Source: Pseudomonas fluorescens
GTDB taxonomy: Bacteria; Pseudomonadota; Gammaproteobacteria; Pseudomonadales; Pseudomonadaceae
Assembly (NCBI RefSeq): GCF_900636825.1
Contig: NZ_LR134318.1
Span: 5,255,501-5,319,500 of the forward strand
Direction: 5' to 3'
Length of the DNA stretch: 64,000 bases
This document shows, in pieces, positions 16,958 through 25,446 of the stretch. The notes under the pieces are model-generated. The model worked only from the letters and a program-made list of their open reading frames with translations, made no database searches and was not told the origin of the DNA. The first letter of the stretch is position 1. Every line of letters begins with the position of its first letter. A program made the position numbers and the translations under genes.

Positions 16958-17716
16958 TCATCTGGACTGGATGATGCTCAACCTCTCACCCACCACCATC
17001 TCGGTAATCCAGTCCACCAGTATTGAGGTGTAGGCCTGCTGCGACACCGGATCACTCAATGCGTGATCCGCGCCATCGATAATGCGGTGCGTCAGCGAGT
17101 GAGTCTGCTGACACGCGGCGCGATAGCTCATGATCGTCGCGTGGGGCACAAAGTCGTCGGTTTCCGATTCCACCAGCAACACATCCCCGGTGAATTGCGA
17201 GCAGGCATGCAACGCGCGATTGCTGTCAGCGCGGACTAGAGCGCCGCGATAATCACGCAGATCGGCCTTGTCCAGATCACGCTTGGGCGTGTGCCATTGC
17301 TCGTCGCGGTACAACGCCGGCACGCGCAGTGCCAGCCAGCGCACCGGGCGCAATGAGGTGAGGATCGACGCGAGGTAGCCGCCGTAACTGGTGCCAACCA
17401 CGGCAATCGCCGAGGTGTCGAGCGCCGGGTGCGCGAGCAAGCGGTCATAGGCGGCGAGCAAATCACGCAGATTGTCTTCGCGGGTGACGCGGGTCAGCGG
17501 AATTCCGGTGCCGCCGGTATGCCCGCGCAAGTCGAAGGTCAGGCACACACAACCGAGCCCGGCGATGCCTTTGGCCCGTTCCAGATCACGTTCCTGACTG
17601 CCGCCCCAGCCGTGGACAAACAACACCCCCGGCACTTTCGATTTGGGACTGAGGAACGTCCCGCTCATCTGTTCATCATCAATGTCGATTTGAATGCTTT
17701 CGCTTCTAGCCGTCAT
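16958..17716 (-). CDS. alpha/beta hydrolase (dienelactone-hydrolase-like)
   Basis: 252 residues with the alpha/beta-hydrolase landmarks: oxyanion loop VHGWGGS (34-40), nucleophile S110 in GTSYGG, acid D187/D188 in ESETDD and H218 in GADHALSDP. There is no signal peptide, so it is cytoplasmic. Substrate is not evident. It starts 11 bases inside the end of the DUF3182 gene and so is its downstream partner in a two-gene operon. Confidence 0.83.
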   Translation of the reverse strand: MTARSESIQIDIDDEQMSGTFLSPKSKVPGVLFVHGWGGSQERDLERAKGIAGLGCVCLTFDLRGHTGGTGIPLTRVTREDNLRDLLAAYDRLLAHPALDTSAIAVVGTSYGGYLASILTSLRPVRWLALRVPALYRDEQWHTPKRDLDKADLRDYRGALVRADSNRALHACSQFTGDVLLVESETDDFVPHATIMSYRAACQQTHSLTHRIIDGADHALSDPVSQQAYTSILVDWITEMVVGERLSIIQSR

Positions 17717-18815
17717 AGGATTTGACCGTTACGTATTTGAGAAGGAAGTCGCTGTTTTCTGCCGGTCCACGGTACACCTCAATGGCGTCCGCCGGCAGCG
17801 GCTGATCGGTATAGGTTTCCACCGAAGAGACGCGAATCGCTGGCATCCCCGGGTCGTTGACGAAGCTTTGCAGCGCGGCGACTTCGGCGCTGCTCGCGCC
17901 GCCCATGCGCCAGGATTGTTCGAGGACGCCGCTGCGGCGCTTGCCGCTGCTGTCCAGGCCCTGAGCGATGTCGTAATTGCGGCGCGAAGCGTAGAAACGC
18001 GGATAAGCTTCATCCGCGGCCTGATCGAAGACTTGCGCTTGCTCGATCGCCAGACGCACATCGTCGGGCTGTTCCAGCGCCAGCAGTTGCTCGTACCCGC
18101 CCTGCACCACCAGCAGGTTCGAGCCACCGTAAACCTCTTCGCCGTGACCATCTTGGGTCAAATATTGATCGCCACAGTAGCTCAGCACTTTGTCGCCGAT
18201 GAACGACTGGCCCACGCTGTGGGTAACGACATCGCGCAGATCCTGTTCCAGCACGACGCCTTCGCTGAACTGTTGAGCCATGTCGGGGCGGGCGAGGATT
18301 TCGTCGAACGCATCGAGGCTTTTGATCACCTCTTGGCCGCGACCGGCGCAGGCGTGGACCGGCTTCAAGCGAATCGGCCCGCTGTACAACAGATGCTCGG
18401 CAGCTGGACGGGCATCTTCCAGTGCGAAAACGCTGAGCCCGTCGAGTACGACATTGCGCACCCGTTCGGAAAACAGCGGTGACCAGCCCTGCGGTGCGCG
18501 TGCCTGATGACTGCGCAAGCCATGGCTGATCGCTTTGGTGCAGATGAAGTCGTGTTCGACGTACCCGCCCCACAAGTCATCGGGACCGGTGATTCCCAGC
18601 GCTTGTGCATTGGCGGCGCCGACAATGGTTTGAGTCGGCAGCAGATACAGGTCGCGGCCCTGATGTTTGGCCGGGTCGTAACTGCCGCCGAATTTCCAGC
18701 CGAGGATTTGCGCCAGCCAGCGCGCGAGTGCCTTGTTGGTCTGCACTTCATGCTGCGGCGCGTCGCCGCGCACCGAGTGCGCGACAACCAGTTTCTTGCG
18801 AGATGTCGGGGTCAT
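17706..18815 (-). CDS. DUF3182 family protein
   Basis: 369 residues matching the DUF3182 pattern as I know it. IRLKPVHACAGRGQEVI resembles the nucleotide-binding strand/loop of ATP-grasp enzymes and is followed by VVLEQDL and YGGSNLLVVQGG, so an ATP-grasp-like ligase is a reasonable guess, not a demonstration. Start 18815 is chosen because AAGGGGAA lies just upstream; an ATG at 18833 lies before that ribosome site. It overlaps the alpha/beta-hydrolase gene by 11 bases. Confidence 0.78.
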   Translation of the reverse strand: MTPTSRKKLVVAHSVRGDAPQHEVQTNKALARWLAQILGWKFGGSYDPAKHQGRDLYLLPTQTIVGAANAQALGITGPDDLWGGYVEHDFICTKAISHGLRSHQARAPQGWSPLFSERVRNVVLDGLSVFALEDARPAAEHLLYSGPIRLKPVHACAGRGQEVIKSLDAFDEILARPDMAQQFSEGVVLEQDLRDVVTHSVGQSFIGDKVLSYCGDQYLTQDGHGEEVYGGSNLLVVQGGYEQLLALEQPDDVRLAIEQAQVFDQAADEAYPRFYASRRNYDIAQGLDSSGKRRSGVLEQSWRMGGASSAEVAALQSFVNDPGMPAIRVSSVETYTDQPLPADAIEVYRGPAENSDFLLKYVTVKSYDG

Positions 18816-19004
18816 GCGTTCCCCTTTATTCATTCAGTGAATTCAACAAACAGAATTGCAGAGATCAGGCCAAGCGTTCATCTATGGCAAACACCCGGTA
18901 ATCGGGCGGTTGCTGCGACGGTACTGGCACCGCGCCTGTTTCAATCTGCACGACTGAGCTCAAATTTCCGGCAAATTGCACGATCCCACGTCCTGAGTTA
19001 AATC

Positions 19005-19095
19005 CTGTGGGAGCTGGCTTGCCAGCGATGAGGGAATACCTGTCACATCGATGCTGGCTGACCCGCCGCCATCGCTGGCAAGCCAGCTCCCACAG
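19005..19095. repeat. REPIN between DUF3182 and the GlxA regulator
   Basis: Perfect 25-bp inverted arms, 19005-19029 and 19071-19095, start CTGTGGGAGCTGGCTTGCCA, around a 41-nt loop. This is the same REP class as 5532-5622. It sits 20 bp after the regulator's stop codon. The rest of the 300-bp gap (18816-19115) holds only a doubtful 38-codon frame at 18865-18981. Confidence 0.93.
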
Positions 19096-19115
19096 AATCA
19101 CTGCGGGACTTGAGC

Positions 19116-20096
19116 TTAGCGCGTCAGCCCAAACCGGCCGCGATAATCACTCGGCGCCAGCCCGGTAATCTTCTTGAAGATCGCGCGAAACGCACCGGGA
19201 TCCTGGTAGCCCACGGTCCAGGCGATGTGATCGATGGTGCCATTGGTAAATTCGAGCATTTCCCGCGCCTTGCCAACGCGCAGATGCTGGCAGTATTCGG
19301 TCGGTTTCAAACCGGTGGCGGCACGGAATCGACGCAGAAACGTGCGCTCCTCCAGGCCCGCTCGCTCGGCCATCGCCGTCAGCGACACATCCGTTGCCCC
19401 GGTGCTTTGCAGCCAGTGCTGGACTTTGAGAATCGCCGCGTCGCCGTGGCCGAGGATCGGCGCGAAATTGCTGCCGCATTCACTGGCGCTGTCACTGTGC
19501 TCCATCACCAGAAAACGCGCGGTGGCGGTGGCGATACTCGGGCCGAGCAAGCGATCGACCAGGCGCAACCCCAATTCCGACCACGCCATCAGCCCGGCCG
19601 TGGTGATCAAATCGCCGTCGTCGACAATCGGCGTGTCCGCCTTGAGCCGGATGTGCGGATAACGCTCGGCGAACGCTTGGGCCGAAGTCCAGTGGGTAGT
19701 GGCGCTGCGACCGTCGAGCAGGCCGCTTTCGGCAAGCATCAACGAGCCCACGCAGACGCCGCCAAGTGTCGCGCCGCGCGCATGCTGATCCCGCAACCAT
19801 TGCGCCAGACTGGCCGGCATCTGCGCTGCATCGAAACCGCCGAGGGATGGTGGAATCAGCACGGCCAGCAAAGCGGCGGCGGCGCCGGGATGGCTGGCGT
19901 AGACCTGCGCCGGCAATTGCTCGCCCTCGGCCTGCCAGTGACTGACCCGCAACAACGGCAAATGCACGGCCTGATACTCGGCGGCAATCCGGTTGGCCAC
20001 CGCGAACAGATCGGTCAAACCGTGCACCGCCGCCAGTTGCGCGCCGGGATAGATCAGCACGCCCAACTCAGCGGTGGCGGCTTTTTCTGCGGCCAT
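19116..20096 (-). CDS. GlxA family transcriptional regulator (DJ-1/PfpI + AraC)
   Basis: 326 residues. An N-terminal DJ-1/PfpI-like domain (LGVLIYPGAQLAAVHGLTDLF; nucleophile-elbow-like GGVCVGS, DGRSATTHW) is followed by an AraC/XylS double helix-turn-helix from about residue 220 (LEERTFLRRFRAATGLKPTEY; IAWTVGYQDPGAFRAIFKK). GlxA-type proteins are DNA-binding activators that sense small molecules. Start 20096 follows GGGGAAA; the frame is open further upstream without a ribosome site. It is divergent from a cysteine hydrolase gene with 100 bp between the starts, so it probably controls that gene. Confidence 0.92.
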   Translation of the reverse strand: MAAEKAATAELGVLIYPGAQLAAVHGLTDLFAVANRIAAEYQAVHLPLLRVSHWQAEGEQLPAQVYASHPGAAAALLAVLIPPSLGGFDAAQMPASLAQWLRDQHARGATLGGVCVGSLMLAESGLLDGRSATTHWTSAQAFAERYPHIRLKADTPIVDDGDLITTAGLMAWSELGLRLVDRLLGPSIATATARFLVMEHSDSASECGSNFAPILGHGDAAILKVQHWLQSTGATDVSLTAMAERAGLEERTFLRRFRAATGLKPTEYCQHLRVGKAREMLEFTNGTIDHIAWTVGYQDPGAFRAIFKKITGLAPSDYRGRFGLTR

Positions 20097-20196
20097 TGTC
20101 AGTTTTCCCCTGTCTATTGTCGGTGCGGCCAATCCTCGAATGGTCGGCCAGCGCCAATACTGCAGCCACATCCAATCACTGTCTCGAGGACACACC

Positions 20197-20751
20197 ATGG
20201 CCAAGCAAGCGCTCATCGTAGTCGATATCCAGAACGACTACTTCCCCCAAGGCAAGTGGCCGCTGGCCGGCGCCGACGCCACTGCCGACAATGCCGCTCG
20301 ATTGATCGCCGCGTTCCGTGAGGCAGGTGACTCGGTGGTGCACATTCGCCACGAATTCACTTCCGAGGATGCGCCGTTTTTCACCCCCGGCTCCGAAGGC
20401 GCCAAATTGCACCCGAAGGTTCTGAATCGCAACGACGAACCCGTGGTGCTCAAGCACTTCGTCAACTCGTTTCGCGAAACCGAACTGCAGTCGATTCTGG
20501 ATGAGCAAGGGATCAAGGAACTGGTCGTGGTCGGCAGCATGAGTCATATGTGCGTCGACGGTATCACCCGCGCGGCGGCGGATATGGGTTATGGCGTGAC
20601 CGTGATTCACGATGCCTGCGCCAGCCGCGATCTGGAATTCAACGGCCTGACCGTGCCGGCGGCGCATGTGCATGCGGCATTCATGTCAGCGCTGGGCTTT
20701 GCCTACGCCAGCGTGGTTTCCACTGACGAGTTCCTGCGCAGCAACGCCTAG
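20197..20751 (+). CDS. isochorismatase-family cysteine hydrolase
   Basis: 184 residues. The family triad is clear: D10 (VVDIQNDY), K86 (VVLKHFVNSF) and C119 (SHMCVDGITRAA, followed by the cis-peptide region). Relatives include nicotinamidases, N-carbamoyl hydrolases and other amidases, so substrate is open. Start 20197 is preceded by CGAGGA. Divergent from a GlxA regulator and followed by a terminator, it forms a single-gene unit likely induced by that regulator (inference). Confidence 0.9.
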   Translation: MAKQALIVVDIQNDYFPQGKWPLAGADATADNAARLIAAFREAGDSVVHIRHEFTSEDAPFFTPGSEGAKLHPKVLNRNDEPVVLKHFVNSFRETELQSILDEQGIKELVVVGSMSHMCVDGITRAAADMGYGVTVIHDACASRDLEFNGLTVPAAHVHAAFMSALGFAYASVVSTDEFLRSNA

Positions 20752-20772
20752 CAACAACTGCCGATCCCCATG

Positions 20773-20796
20773 GCCCGCCGTGTTGCGGGCCTTTTT
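20773..20796 (+). terminator. intrinsic terminator after the cysteine hydrolase gene
   Basis: A 6-bp GCCCGC/GCGGGC stem with loop CGTGTT is followed by CTTTTT, 21 bp after the stop codon. It separates this unit from the yjf-type operon. Confidence 0.8.
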
Positions 20797-20813
20797 GCGT
20801 GTGCGATGAAAAT

Positions 20814-20871
20814 CTCACGCGTGAGTCATTGATGGCACTTTGCATTGGTTGTAGTGTGGCCCACGCGTGAG
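20814..20871 (+). promoter_or_regulatory. candidate promoter flanked by two ACGCGT palindromes (yjf operon)
   Basis: CTCACGCGTGAG (20814-20825) is a perfect 12-bp palindrome, and CACGCGTGAG (20862-20871) repeats ten of its bases 46 bp further on, centre to centre. Between them lies a possible sigma70 promoter, TTGATG (20829-20834) - 17 bp - TAGTGT (20852-20857), moderate match only. The second palindrome falls at the expected start of transcription. This is the layout of a repressor-operator pair in front of the operon that starts at 20896. Confidence 0.5.
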
Positions 20872-20895
20872 ACGCTCATAACCGGATTCCAGCCA

Positions 20896-21564
20896 ATGAC
20901 AAGCCGCTCTAACGCGAATGCCGCAGCAGCCCCCAAGGGCGAGCGCGCGAAAGCATCCGCGAAAAAACCGCCGAGCTTTTATATGAAGCAGATGCGCGCG
21001 GGCCTGGCGGCTGCCGGTTACGTGAAACACGAAACTTGGGTGCTTCCCGAAAACCGAAGCTTGCTCAAGCAAATGGAGCAACAGCTACGCCAACCGATTC
21101 TGGCTGGCTCTTTCATGTCGGAGAATTACATGAGCGCAGGCAACAACTGGACTATCGATAGCCTCTTCAACGCCCTCAAGGCACTGGATGAGGTAGCTTC
21201 GCAAGAGATCACGCTGTCTCTGATCCAGAGCTCCGAACCCAGCATCAAGCTGGAGATGAACGAATTCGGCGGTCTGCCGATTCACATCGCCCTGGCCGGT
21301 CAGCAGATCATCGTCGACACCGTGCTGGTGGACATCGAATCGATCACCGACGTTAACGCCTTCAACGATGCCGTTCTGCGCAGCCGCGAAATGTTCCCGC
21401 TGTCGTCGATCGGCATCGAGTCGATGCCAAACGGCCAGACCGTTTACAACATGTTCGGCGCCCTCAGCGCCGACTCGAGCCTGACCAACGTGGTCACCGA
21501 GGTCAAGACCCTGGTCGACAACGTGCAGCGCGCCAGTGAAGCCTTCGAACACTTCTTCAAGTAA
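20896..21564 (+). CDS. yjfI: YjfI (DUF2170) with extra N-terminal domain
   Basis: 222 residues. Residues from about 76 (MSAGNNWTIDSL) to the end match E. coli YjfI/DUF2170: the SIKLEMNEFGGLPIHIAL strand pair, SREMFPLSSIGIES, FGALSADSSL and VKTLVDNVQRASE. E. coli YjfI is only 133 residues. Here about 75 extra residues precede it: a basic Ala/Lys linker, then FYMKQMRAGLAAAGYVKHETWVLPENRSLL, which has the size and look of a small helical DNA-binding domain. That reading, and the idea that the protein binds the upstream palindromes, are inference. First gene of a six-gene operon. Confidence 0.82.
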   Translation: MTSRSNANAAAAPKGERAKASAKKPPSFYMKQMRAGLAAAGYVKHETWVLPENRSLLKQMEQQLRQPILAGSFMSENYMSAGNNWTIDSLFNALKALDEVASQEITLSLIQSSEPSIKLEMNEFGGLPIHIALAGQQIIVDTVLVDIESITDVNAFNDAVLRSREMFPLSSIGIESMPNGQTVYNMFGALSADSSLTNVVTEVKTLVDNVQRASEAFEHFFK

Positions 21565-21581
21565 TCAACAGGGAATATCCA

Positions 21582-22280
21582 ATGACTCAGTCCATCTGGA
21601 GCAAGTTGTTCACCGCACTGCGCGGCGGCGCCAATGAAGTCGGCGAAGCGATCGTCGACCAACAGGCCCTGCGCATCCTCGATCAGGAAATCCGCGACGC
21701 CGACACCGCGCTGGCGAACGCCCGTCGCGAACTGGTCACCATCATGGCCAAACACAAACTGGCTGCCGATCGCGTGAGCGAATACGACGCCAAGATCAAG
21801 GATCTGGAAGCCAAGGCAGTTTCGGCCCTGAATGCGGGCCGTGAAGACCTGGCGCTGGAAGTCGCGGAAGCGATCTCGACCCTGACCAACGACCTCGATG
21901 CCGAGAAGAAGCTGAGCGACGAATTCGGTGCCTACGCTGCCAACATGCGCAAAGACATCAGCAAAGCCGAGTCGCGAATCAAAAGCCTGCGCCAGCAAGT
22001 GGACATGGCCAAAGCCCGGGAAAGCGTGCAGAAGGCACAGGTCAGCGCCTCGATTGCCAGCGGCGGCGCCAATGGCAAACTGGAAACCGCTGTCGGTACG
22101 CTCAACCGCCTGCAGGCCAAGCAACAACAACGCGCGGCCGAGCTGAGCGCGGCGGACGAACTGGCGGATGCATCGACCGGCAATGACCTGGATCGCAAAC
22201 TGCGTGACGCCGGCATCACGCCGAACGAAGGCAGCGCCAATGCGATTCTCGAGCGCCTGAAGCAAAAGTCCGCGCAGTAA
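21582..22280 (+). CDS. yjfJ: PspA/IM30 family protein (YjfJ)
   Basis: 232 residues, almost entirely coiled coil, in the PspA/IM30/Vipp1 pattern: an N-terminal amphipathic start (SIWSKLFTALRGGANEVGEAIVD), then ALRILDQEIRDADTALANARREL and long heptads to about 185. PspA-family proteins assemble into rods or rings that protect the inner membrane under stress. It lies 17 bp after yjfI with ribosome site AGGGAA. A REPIN separates it from yjfK. Confidence 0.9.
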   Translation: MTQSIWSKLFTALRGGANEVGEAIVDQQALRILDQEIRDADTALANARRELVTIMAKHKLAADRVSEYDAKIKDLEAKAVSALNAGREDLALEVAEAISTLTNDLDAEKKLSDEFGAYAANMRKDISKAESRIKSLRQQVDMAKARESVQKAQVSASIASGGANGKLETAVGTLNRLQAKQQQRAAELSAADELADASTGNDLDRKLRDAGITPNEGSANAILERLKQKSAQ

Positions 22281-22297
22281 CACTGCAATTTGCTCTG

Positions 22298-22376
22298 TGT
22301 AGGAGCTGCCGCAGGCTGCGATCTTTTGATCTTGTCTTTTAAAAGCAAAAGATCGCAGCCTGCGGCAGCTCCTACA
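22298..22376. repeat. REPIN inside the yjf operon
   Basis: Perfect 30-bp inverted arms, 22298-22327 and 22347-22376, start TGTAGGAGCTGCCGCAGGCT and end in GATCTTTT. The 19-nt loop contains the palindrome TTTTAAAA. It lies between yjfJ and yjfK, so it would be transcribed as a hairpin in the operon mRNA. Confidence 0.95.
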
Positions 22377-22473
22377 ACATTTCACTTTGCCTGCTCGTTC
22401 CCCGCGCAGCCCGGTACACTAGCGCCACTTTTTTTGCCGACGAAATTTCCACCCGCCTCAAGGAACGAAACCC

Positions 22474-23124
22474 ATGGGATGGTTTAAAGATTTGCTGGGC
22501 ACCAGTAACTGGCAAACCGCTGCACCCACGCCAACCGCTGTCACCGGCCCGCTCGGCATGGCGCAAGGCAAAGGCGTGCGATTCGATTCGACGCTGGCAC
22601 TGCTGCTCGACGGCTCGACCTCGGTGCGCGTGCCCTTCGATCAGGCGATCTGGAGCGCCGGTTGGGTTGACCTCGGCCAGTCCAACAAACTGCACCGCTA
22701 TTACATGAACGACGAGGATTTCTGGCTTCAAATCCACGTCACCGGTGAAGACCAGATCGAGTCGGTCACCCTGTTCAACTACCTCAGTTACGTGACCGTC
22801 AACAGCGACGCCGAATTGCAGCGCCTGGCCGGCCCGAACAGTCTGATCGGGCTGCCGGACTATACCCATGAAGGTGTTCAATTCACCCGCGAATGGGGCA
22901 CTGAACAAGGCCAGACCGAACTCGTGCCGATGACCGAGCAGGTGATCAACCCAGACGAAAGCTACACCATCGAACACCGCTCGATGCTTTACGCGCGCGA
23001 TACCGGCTTGACCGATCGCCGCGAATTGCTGCTGTTCTCCGTCGAACAGGACGAAGAAGGCACCGTCAGCCTGAGCACCTCACTGGGTATCTCGCTGTAC
23101 ACGACTGATTTGAGCGCCATCTGA
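22474..23124 (+). CDS. yjfK: DUF2491 protein (YjfK)
   Basis: 216 residues with the YjfK/DUF2491 pattern: an N-terminal GWFKDLLG, then QGKGVRFDSTLALLLDGSTSVRVP, LHRYYMNDEDFWLQIHVTGE and a C-terminal FSVEQDEEGTVSLSTSLGI. It is soluble, with no signal peptide, and its function is unknown. The ribosome site AAGGAA is well placed. It is encoded between the PspA and DUF350 genes, the same order as in E. coli. Confidence 0.87.
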   Translation: MGWFKDLLGTSNWQTAAPTPTAVTGPLGMAQGKGVRFDSTLALLLDGSTSVRVPFDQAIWSAGWVDLGQSNKLHRYYMNDEDFWLQIHVTGEDQIESVTLFNYLSYVTVNSDAELQRLAGPNSLIGLPDYTHEGVQFTREWGTEQGQTELVPMTEQVINPDESYTIEHRSMLYARDTGLTDRRELLLFSVEQDEEGTVSLSTSLGISLYTTDLSAI

Positions 23125-23138
23125 AAAGGAAGTTTTTC

Positions 23139-23564
23139 ATGCTGGAAGTGCTGGCCGTTTCCCTGAACAAGACCGCTCTGGTCGGTTTCGTCGTCTACCT
23201 GATCGGCGCCGTGCTGCTGTTCATGCTGTTTCAGTTCGTCTACACCCGCCTCACGCCGCACAAGGAATTCGAGCTGATCCGCTCCGGCAATATTGCCGCC
23301 GCCATTGCCCTCTCCGGCGCGATCGTCGGCTTCGCAATTCCGGCGAGCAACGTAATCGCCTTTTCGGTAAACGTGATCGACTTCGTGCTCTGGGCGGTGA
23401 TTGCGGCGGTCGTGCAATTGCTGGCCTTTCTCGCTACAGGCCTGGTTCTCAAAGGCACTTCCGAGCGTATCGCCAAGGGTGAAATCGCCTCCGGCATTTA
23501 CGTCGCGGCGGTGGCAATCAGCGTCGGCATGCTCAACGCCGCGTGCATGACCCCGTCCAACTGA
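23139..23564 (+). CDS. yjfL: DUF350 membrane protein (YjfL)
   Basis: 141 residues with four predicted membrane helices arranged as the DUF350 duplicated two-helix unit. TALVGFVVYLIGAVLLFMLF is helix 1. The loop LTPHKEFELIRSGNIAAAIALSGAIVGF contains the typical NIAAAI..G motif, and ERIAKGEIASGIYVAAVAIS repeats it. The gene lies 14 bp after yjfK. DUF350 proteins are common partners of PspA-like proteins and ATP-grasp peptide ligases; their activity is not established. Confidence 0.88.
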   Translation: MLEVLAVSLNKTALVGFVVYLIGAVLLFMLFQFVYTRLTPHKEFELIRSGNIAAAIALSGAIVGFAIPASNVIAFSVNVIDFVLWAVIAAVVQLLAFLATGLVLKGTSERIAKGEIASGIYVAAVAISVGMLNAACMTPSN

Positions 23565-23580
23565 CCGGCAGGAAGCCTCG

Positions 23581-24276
23581 ATGAAACGCAGTAAATACGT
23601 TCAGTTGTCCCTCGCTGCCTCCGTTGCCTTGGCCATCTCCGGCGAAGCCGCGGCGCTGGATCAGCAGCGTGGCTTTCAAAGTGTGGAGCAGTGCGTCGAC
23701 GCCGAAGTGGCTGCCGATGTCTGCTCGAACGCCTACGTCGCCGCCCTCACCGAACACCGGCGCATGGCCCCGACGTACGATGACAAGGCACAGTGCGACG
23801 CCGACTTTACCGCCGATTGGTGCCAGAAAAACGCCTCAGGCCAATTCGTGCCGAAACTGAGCGGGTTCAAAATCCAGCCGAACGCCGAAGCGCCGCAAGA
23901 TCTCGACGCCCTCGCCGATGCGCAAATGCCCGCCGGTGACGTCAACGCCGCGCAGGCTGCACCAGCGTCGACACACTCTTCGGGCAGTTCCACCAGCGGG
24001 TTGCTTACAGGCTGGCTGATTGGCAACGCGATGAGCAACAACTCGAATCGCACGGTGTATCGCGATCGCGACACCCGCCAGACCTACAACACCTCGACGC
24101 AGTACCGCAAAGTCGAATCGGCCCCGGTTACGCGCAGCCAGCCTGACTATCAGAGCACCAAGAGCAAACCGGTCAATGTCGCTTCCTCGACTTCCCGTGG
24201 CGGGTTCGGCAGCCAGTCGAGCGCGCGCAGCGGCTGGGGTGGCTGGGGCAGCAGCTCCGGGCGCTCGAGTAGCTGA
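23581..24276 (+). CDS. yjfM: DUF1190 exported protein (YjfM/YgiB-like)
   Basis: 231 residues. A signal peptide (KYVQLSLAASVALAISGEAAA) is followed by a Cys-containing DUF1190 region (FQSVEQCVDAEVAADVCSNAY, CDADFTADWCQ: two CxxxxxxxxC pairs), a low-complexity linker, GLLTGWLIGNAMS and a Ser/Gly/Arg-rich tail ending in GRSSS. No lipobox cysteine is seen at the cleavage site, so it is probably periplasmic or membrane-associated. The gene is 16 bp after yjfL and 2 bp before yjfC. Confidence 0.85.
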   Translation: MKRSKYVQLSLAASVALAISGEAAALDQQRGFQSVEQCVDAEVAADVCSNAYVAALTEHRRMAPTYDDKAQCDADFTADWCQKNASGQFVPKLSGFKIQPNAEAPQDLDALADAQMPAGDVNAAQAAPASTHSSGSSTSGLLTGWLIGNAMSNNSNRTVYRDRDTRQTYNTSTQYRKVESAPVTRSQPDYQSTKSKPVNVASSTSRGGFGSQSSARSGWGGWGSSSGRSSS

Positions 24277-24278
24277 GC

Positions 24279-25436
24279 ATGAAAAAGATCTTCTGCGCCG
24301 AGCGCCCCGACTGGAAACAGACCGCCGAAAGCCTTGGCTTCATGTTTCACACCATCGACGACGAGCCTTACTGGGACGAAAGCGCCTATTACCAGTTCAC
24401 GCTGGCGCAGATTGAAAACGATCTCGAGGACCCGACCACCGAACTGCACGAGATGTGCATGGATCTGGTCAACCGCGTAATACGTAGCGAAGAATTGCTC
24501 GACCGCTTGAGCATTCCAGCTTCGTACTACGACATGATCCGAATGTCCTGGCTGGAAGGTCATCCGCATCTGTACGGGCGCATGGACTTTTCCTACAGCG
24601 GCAACGGCCCGGCAAAGTTGCTCGAGCTTAACTACGACACGCCGACCAGCCTCTACGAAGCGGCGGCGTTCCAGTGGGGCTGGCTCGAACAGAGCATCGA
24701 ACGCGGCACCCTGCCGCGTCATGCCGACCAGTTCAACAGCATCGACACCAAGCTGCATCAGGCCTTCGCCGAGTTGCAGCTGAAGCGGCCGTTTTATTTC
24801 GCCTCGATGAAAGACTCGGCAGAAGACAAAGGCACCACCGATTACCTGCGGCTGATCGCTGAAAAGGTCGGTATCGAATCGCGGCACATCGACATCGAAG
24901 ACATTGGCCTGACGGCTGAGGGACGCTTTGTCGATCTGCAGGATCGCTGGATCCCCCATCTATTCAAGCTGCATGCCTGGGAGTTCATCTTCCATGAACC
25001 GTTCGGCGCGGCGATTGCCGATTGCGACACGCAGTTTTTTGAACCGGCGTGGAAAGCGATCCTGTCGAACAAAGGCGTACTGCCGTTGCTCTGGGACATG
25101 CACCAGGGCCATCCGAACCTGCTGGCGAGCCATCTCGATCCCAATCCGACCAGCGCTGTTGCCAAAGGCTGGGTGCGCAAGCCGTACTTTTCCCGGGAAG
25201 GCGCCAACATCGAACTGCAGACGGCGGAGGGTCTGATCGTCAAAGAGGACGGGCCTTACACCGATGCGCCGTTCATCCTCCAGGAATTTGCGCCGCTGCC
25301 TAAGTTTGGCGACAGCTACACCCTGATTGGCTCGTGGGTGATTGGTGATCAGGCAGCGGGGATCGGGGTGCGCGAGGATAATAGTCTGATCACCAAGGAT
25401 TCGAGCCGGTTTTTGCCGCACCTGATCCTCGACTGA
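24279..25436 (+). CDS. yjfC: glutathionylspermidine-synthase family ATP-grasp protein (YjfC)
   Basis: 385 residues matching the GSP-synthase C-terminal (ATP-grasp) family: ERPDWKQTAESLGF at the start, GRMDFSYSGNGPAKLLELNYDTPTSLYEAA (substrate/ATP site), NKGVLPLLWDMHQGHPNLL, KPYFSREGANIEL and GPYTDAPFILQEF. E. coli YjfC and YgiC are relatives without the amidase half of Gsp. The activity is ligation of an amine or peptide using ATP; the true substrate is not established. Last gene of the operon, followed by a hairpin and a terminator. Confidence 0.9.
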   Translation: MKKIFCAERPDWKQTAESLGFMFHTIDDEPYWDESAYYQFTLAQIENDLEDPTTELHEMCMDLVNRVIRSEELLDRLSIPASYYDMIRMSWLEGHPHLYGRMDFSYSGNGPAKLLELNYDTPTSLYEAAAFQWGWLEQSIERGTLPRHADQFNSIDTKLHQAFAELQLKRPFYFASMKDSAEDKGTTDYLRLIAEKVGIESRHIDIEDIGLTAEGRFVDLQDRWIPHLFKLHAWEFIFHEPFGAAIADCDTQFFEPAWKAILSNKGVLPLLWDMHQGHPNLLASHLDPNPTSAVAKGWVRKPYFSREGANIELQTAEGLIVKEDGPYTDAPFILQEFAPLPKFGDSYTLIGSWVIGDQAAGIGVREDNSLITKDSSRFLPHLILD

Positions 25437-25446
25437 AACAATTCCC

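Noticed and set aside
20833..20845. Sigma54-like promoter TGGCAC...TGCAT before the yjf operon
   Set aside because: Spacing between the GG and GC elements is wrong for sigma54 and there is no activator gene nearby.
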